Part shown: one piece after another, positions 6,769-11,473 of the stretch | How the letters are laid out: the number at the start of each line of letters is the position of its first letter | Position numbering within the stretch: the stretch's first letter is position 1 | Assembly: GCA_003250275.1 (NCBI GenBank) | Contig: QKGW01000419.1 | Location: 1 to 11,473 of the forward strand | DNA from: Alphaproteobacteria bacterium | GTDB taxonomy: Bacteria > Pseudomonadota > Alphaproteobacteria > Rhodospirillales > Rhodospirillaceae | Reading direction: 5' to 3' | DNA: 11,473 bases | Made by a program: the position numbers and the translations under genes | The notes under the pieces: generated by a model | Databases searched by the model: none | What the model was told of the DNA's origin: nothing | The model's input: only the letters and a program-made list of their open reading frames with translations

Positions 6769-8165
6769 GGACGCAGCACCATGCAGGCGCGGCCGTCGCG
6801 CTTGAGCTGCGAGCAGGCGCGCTGCGCGTCGGTCGACGAAAGGCCGACGACGCGGGCGCGGTAGAGGATGCGGGAGCCGCCCTTGAAGGTCTCGATGCGC
6901 GGGTTGGCGCCGTCGGCGTCGCCCTGCGCCAACATCGCGGCGTTGGCCGCGTTCTCGGCGGCGCGGCGGTCCGAATACGCGCCGACCTGGATCGCCCAAT
7001 CGCCGCCCACCGGCTTGCGCGGCACCGCGGCGACGCGCACCGGCGGGTGCGGCTTGCGCGGCGCGGCGGCGGGCGCGTCCTCGACCACCGGCGCGGCGGC
7101 GACTTCCGGCGCGGGCGCGGGGACGGGGGCGAGGTCGGGGATCGGCTGCATCATCGGCGCGGTGGTCTCGCCGACGAGGTCGAGGCCGGTCTCGACGTCG
7201 CCTTCGCCCACCGGCTCGGGGCCGGTCGGCTGGGAATAGCGGGCGAGCGCGGCGACCGCGGTCTGGTTCTTCGGGTTGAGCGGCGGGGTCGGGGTCTTGG
7301 CCTTGGCGTAGGCGATTTCCTCGAAGCCGCGGTCGAGCAGGTCGGCGGTGCGGCGGTCGCGCCAGTTGGCGGTGTTGCCGCCCATCACCACCGCGATCAG
7401 GCGGCGGCCGTCGCGCACCGCGGAGGCGGCGAGGTTGAAGCCCGAGGCCTGGATGAAGCCGGTCTTGAGGCCGTCGGCGCCCTGATAGGATTTCACCAGG
7501 TTGTTGTGGGTCGGGATGGTCTGGCCTTCCCACTCGAACTCGCGCAGCGAGAAGTAGGCGTACTGGCGCGGGAAGTCGCGGCGCAGCGCCAGCGCGAGGC
7601 GGGCGAGGTCGTGCGCCGAGGTCACCTGCTGGCGGTGGTGCAGGCCCGAGGCGTTCTTGAACACCGTGCGCGACATCCCGAGGTACTGCGCCTTCTTGGT
7701 CATCCGCTGCGCGAAGACCTGCTCGCTGGACGCGAGGTTCTCGGCGACCGTCACCGCCACGTCGTTGGCGGACTTGATGATCAGCGCGCGGATCGCGTCG
7801 CGCACCGAGATCGTCTCGCCGCGCCGCAGCCCGAGGCTCGACGGCGGCTGCCGTTCGGCGCGCGCGGTGACCTTGAACTTGGTGTCGAGGTTGACGCGCC
7901 CGAGCTGCATGTCCTCGAACAGCAGGTAGAGCGTCATCATCTTGGTCAGCGAGGCCGGATGGTTCTGGTCCTCGGCGTGATCGGAATAGAGCGTCTGCCC
8001 GGTATCCGCATCCATGACGAAGGCGGCGTAGCGGGCGAAGGCGGAAGTGGGAAGCGTGGTGGCGAGGAGAACGAGGACTGCGAGAGTGAGGAGTTGGGAC
8101 CGCCGCCGCGCTGCGGGGGCGGAGAATGCTCTGACGAGCCGTGATGCCAGGGCGAGCCGGTTCAT
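6765..8165 (-). CDS. D-alanyl-D-alanine carboxypeptidase (PBP5/6 type) with C-terminal SPOR domain
   Basis: A 466-residue periplasmic penicillin-binding protein (peptidase S11) that removes the terminal D-Ala from peptidoglycan stem peptides. Residues 23-45 form the hydrophobic signal sequence ending near SAFA. The three active-site motifs are SLTK (72-75, nucleophile Ser72), SAN (132-134) and KTG (234-236). After the catalytic domain comes a Pro/Ala-rich linker (about 310-386) and a SPOR domain (WAIQVGAYS at 390-398, then to the end), which binds denuded glycan strands at division septa. The usual C-terminal membrane-anchoring helix of PBP5 is absent; SPOR probably replaces it. ATG at 8165 is preferred because GAGG lies eight bases upstream; ATG at 8171 is too close to it. 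A further in-frame ATG at 8231 lies inside the predicted -10 box. Transcribed divergently from the lipoprotein gene. Confidence 0.94.
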   Translation of the reverse strand: MNRLALASRLVRAFSAPAARRRSQLLTLAVLVLLATTLPTSAFARYAAFVMDADTGQTLYSDHAEDQNHPASLTKMMTLYLLFEDMQLGRVNLDTKFKVTARAERQPPSSLGLRRGETISVRDAIRALIIKSANDVAVTVAENLASSEQVFAQRMTKKAQYLGMSRTVFKNASGLHHRQQVTSAHDLARLALALRRDFPRQYAYFSLREFEWEGQTIPTHNNLVKSYQGADGLKTGFIQASGFNLAASAVRDGRRLIAVVMGGNTANWRDRRTADLLDRGFEEIAYAKAKTPTPPLNPKNQTAVAALARYSQPTGPEPVGEGDVETGLDLVGETTAPMMQPIPDLAPVPAPAPEVAAAPVVEDAPAAAPRKPHPPVRVAAVPRKPVGGDWAIQVGAYSDRRAAENAANAAMLAQGDADGANPRIETFKGGSRILYRARVVGLSSTDAQRACSQLKRDGRACMVLRP

Positions 8166-8220
8166 CGCCATAACCTCTACAAAACCCAGGGGTGTGATTC
8201 CCCCGTCCTCAAGTTCATCC

Positions 8221-8256
8221 TGGTGCACCATAAGTCATCCGCGACTCGGCTGTCCA
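8221..8256 (-). promoter_or_regulatory. Candidate carboxypeptidase promoter with overlapping palindrome
   Basis: On the minus strand TGGACA (8256-8251; five of six to consensus) and TATGGT (8232-8227; four of six) are 18 bases apart, giving a start near 8220 and a leader of about 55 bases. The perfect ten-base palindrome TGGTGCACCA (8221-8230) overlaps the -10 box, and TCATCC occurs on either side of it (8215-8220 and 8235-8240, a 20-base period). A GANTC site (8243-8247) sits in the spacer. Confidence 0.45.
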
Positions 8257-8359
8257 GGCCGATTTTCGAGAAACCGCGGGGATCCTGGGATTGGGCTGGA
8301 TTATTCGCCGCCCAGACCCCAGAATCGATGGAACGGCAATGGCATGGAAAGTAGAGCGA

Positions 8360-9058
8360 ATGCGTAAGGGGTTCCTCGGACTGGCGGCGCTGGCCGCGCT
8401 CATGGGCTGCACCGCCACCGGCGATGTGCGCGATCCGGCGGTGCGCCGGTTGACCTGGTTCTCCTACGTTTCGGGCGACGACATGCAGTGCGAGCTCGGG
8501 CTCGCGCGGCTGCGGCTGATCCACAACGCGGTGTGGGGCGAGAACGTGCGGGCGATCGACGTGACCGAGACGCCCGGCGTCGGCTACGCGGTGCGCGAGG
8601 TACGCTACGCCGAGCCGAACTGGAGCGAGATCGAGATCGGGCCGGGCGCGAAGGACTGGCCGTGGCGCGGCAAGACCACGGAGCGCACCTGGAGCGCCGC
8701 CGAATACGCCAAGGTCGAGGCCGCGCTCGCCGCCGACGGCGCGTTCGCGCCGCTCGCCGCGCCGGTGGCGCTCGAAAGCCGCGGCTTCTTCTGGACTGCC
8801 GCCGGCTGCAAGGACGGCAAGCGCTGGTTCCACGCCTGGGCGTACCCCGGCGCGGCGTACGCGGCGCTCGGTTTTCCGGCGGTGCTCGCGCCGCTTTCGC
8901 CCTCGGGCGAGGCGTTCGCCGCGGCCCACCCGGATGACCGGACCTACCCGGAGCAGACTCCCAAGTCAGTTGACGATTTTGTCATGAAAGCCACGGCAAA
9001 CGGGGTGGATGGGCGGCTCGGGTTGCCGCGCCCGCCGGGGAATCGTTTTCTCCCATAG
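8360..9058 (+). CDS. Putative lipoprotein of unknown function
   Basis: I do not recognise this family. From the ATG at 8360 the protein has 232 residues and begins with a lipoprotein-type signal (MRK, then a hydrophobic stretch and LMGC at 14-17), so Cys17 is probably lipidated and the protein would sit in the outer membrane facing the periplasm. The Met at the -2 position of the lipobox is allowed but not common. The mature part is rich in Trp and Tyr (for example WSEIEIGPGAKDWPW at 88-102 and FFWTAAGCKDGKRWFHAWAY at 143-162) and has two more cysteines, Cys44 and Cys150, that could form a disulfide. There is no transmembrane segment after the signal. In-frame ATG codons at 8291 and 8339 would add an N-terminal extension unlike a signal peptide; ribosome-binding sites do not clearly favour any of them. 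It is divergent from the SPOR carboxypeptidase, so an envelope role is plausible but unproven. Confidence 0.75.
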   Translation: MRKGFLGLAALAALMGCTATGDVRDPAVRRLTWFSYVSGDDMQCELGLARLRLIHNAVWGENVRAIDVTETPGVGYAVREVRYAEPNWSEIEIGPGAKDWPWRGKTTERTWSAAEYAKVEAALAADGAFAPLAAPVALESRGFFWTAAGCKDGKRWFHAWAYPGAAYAALGFPAVLAPLSPSGEAFAAAHPDDRTYPEQTPKSVDDFVMKATANGVDGRLGLPRPPGNRFLP

Positions 9059-9088
9059 GGGTAGAGGGTGGTTCGGAATTGTTAACAA

Positions 9089-9110
9089 GGGGGGCCTTCC
9101 CGCGCCCCCC
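9089..9110 (+). terminator. GC hairpin after the lipoprotein gene
   Basis: GGGGGGC (9089-9095) and GCCCCCC (9104-9110) form a perfect seven-base stem with an eight-base loop, starting 30 bases after the lipoprotein stop. It is followed by GAATTT, a poor U tract. It may terminate the lipoprotein transcript or form part of the clpS leader. Confidence 0.4.
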
Positions 9111-9138
9111 GAATTTACCCATATGAAATTTGGAAGAA

Positions 9139-9158
9139 GCGGCGCGGGGGAGCGCCGC
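9139..9158 (+). promoter_or_regulatory. Hairpin next to the clpS ribosome-binding site
   Basis: GCGGCGC (9139-9145) and GCGCCGC (9152-9158) form a perfect seven-base stem with loop GGGGGA. The clpS Shine-Dalgarno AGGGAGG begins at 9159, directly after the stem, so folding could modulate ribosome access. Confidence 0.35.
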
Positions 9159-9174
9159 AGGGAGGCAAGTCGGC

Positions 9175-9546
9175 ATGAAGTTCGTTGATGCGATGTCCCA
9201 CAAGAGCAATGTGCCGCGGTTAGGGGAGGAACGGGCGGCGGACGAGGACGACGGTCGGGTCGGCGTTTCCGTGCAGACGCGCGCGGTGGTGAAACGCCCT
9301 TCCATGTACCGCGTTCTGTTACTGAACGACGACTACACCCCGATGGAGTTCGTGGTGCACGTGCTGGAGCGGATTTTCAACAAGAGCCAGGAAGAGGCGA
9401 CGGAAATCATGCTCAAGGTTCACCACAGGGGGGTCGGAGTTTGCGGCGTCTTCACTTTCGAAGTCGCCGAAACCAAGGCGGGGCAGGTGATGGATCTGGC
9501 CAGGCGAAACCAGCATCCGTTGCAGTGCACCATCGAAAAGGAGTAA
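9175..9546 (+). CDS. clpS: ATP-dependent Clp protease adaptor ClpS
   Basis: A 123-residue adaptor that binds proteins with N-degron residues (Leu, Phe, Tyr, Trp at the N-terminus) and hands them to ClpA. The flexible N-terminal extension (about 1-40) inserts into ClpA. The core starts at RPSMYRVLLLNDDYTPMEFV (41-60): Asn51, Asp52 and Asp53 contact the alpha-amino group and Met57 is the gatekeeper of the pocket. KVHHRGVGVCGVFTFEVAET (81-100) holds the pocket His. The C-terminus QCTIEKE is typical. ATG at 9175 has AGGGAGG nine bases upstream; ATG at 9193 is an alternative, and a TTG at 9130 is rejected because it precedes the hairpin and Shine-Dalgarno. clpA starts five bases after the stop, the usual arrangement. 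Confidence 0.96.
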   Translation: MKFVDAMSHKSNVPRLGEERAADEDDGRVGVSVQTRAVVKRPSMYRVLLLNDDYTPMEFVVHVLERIFNKSQEEATEIMLKVHHRGVGVCGVFTFEVAETKAGQVMDLARRNQHPLQCTIEKE

Positions 9547-9551
9547 GGCCG

Positions 9552-11473
<1,922 letters not shown>

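Noticed and set aside
8166..8231. N-terminal extension of the carboxypeptidase to an ATG at 8231.
   Set aside because: It would put polar residues before the signal peptide, and the ATG falls inside the predicted -10 box. A GAGG supports the start at 8165.
2110..9088. TGTTAACAA occurring in two gaps (2110-2118 and 9080-9088) as a shared regulator site.
   Set aside because: Nine bases shared between two AT-rich patches is weak, and the flanks do not match. Only the first copy belongs to a larger CtrA-like pattern.

Overview
The window is a very GC-rich stretch of chromosome from an alphaproteobacterium, probably of a Rhodospirillales-like lineage. The strongest indicator is mipZ, a division-site ATPase characteristic of alphaproteobacteria. 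The clpS-clpA pair and the GANTC motifs in regulatory gaps fit the same group. I see no tRNA, rRNA, CRISPR array, insertion sequence, phage gene or sign of recent transfer. Most of the content is ordinary core metabolism and cell-cycle or envelope machinery, packed tightly, with the usual false long ORFs of a GC-rich genome.

Layout. Positions 1-2058 (minus strand) hold a translationally coupled pair. The first gene encodes an exported protein related to the GH114/TM1410 glycoside hydrolases; the second is the start of an ANL-superfamily (AMP-binding acyl-CoA synthetase-like) gene that runs off the left edge. Positions 2059-2224 are a divergent regulatory gap with a candidate promoter, two GANTC sites, a CtrA-like box and a hairpin. 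Then comes mipZ (2225-3022, plus). A candidate sigma70-type promoter at 3057-3085 leads into galU-ugd-pgm/manB (3148-6752, plus). These three enzymes together turn glucose-6-phosphate into UDP-glucuronate for surface polysaccharide synthesis. Convergent to this operon, with only 12 bp between stop codons, is a D,D-carboxypeptidase with a C-terminal SPOR domain (6765-8165, minus). Divergent from it is an unrecognised putative lipoprotein (8360-9058, plus). After a gap with two strong hairpins come clpS (9175-9546) and clpA (9552 to the right edge), the N-degron adaptor and its unfoldase.

Worth a second look. (1) The GH114/TM1410-like protein seems to carry the two halves of the usual barrel in reversed order, as in a circular permutation, and lacks an acidic residue I expect in one conserved motif. 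(2) The coupled ANL protein has a badly degenerate ATP-binding loop. Together they form a small, possibly undescribed gene pair. The rest is mainly regulatory detail: cell-cycle-type sites before mipZ, a palindrome over the carboxypeptidase promoter, and a palindrome spanning two convergent stop codons. Starts, promoters and terminators were judged by eye; no searches were run.
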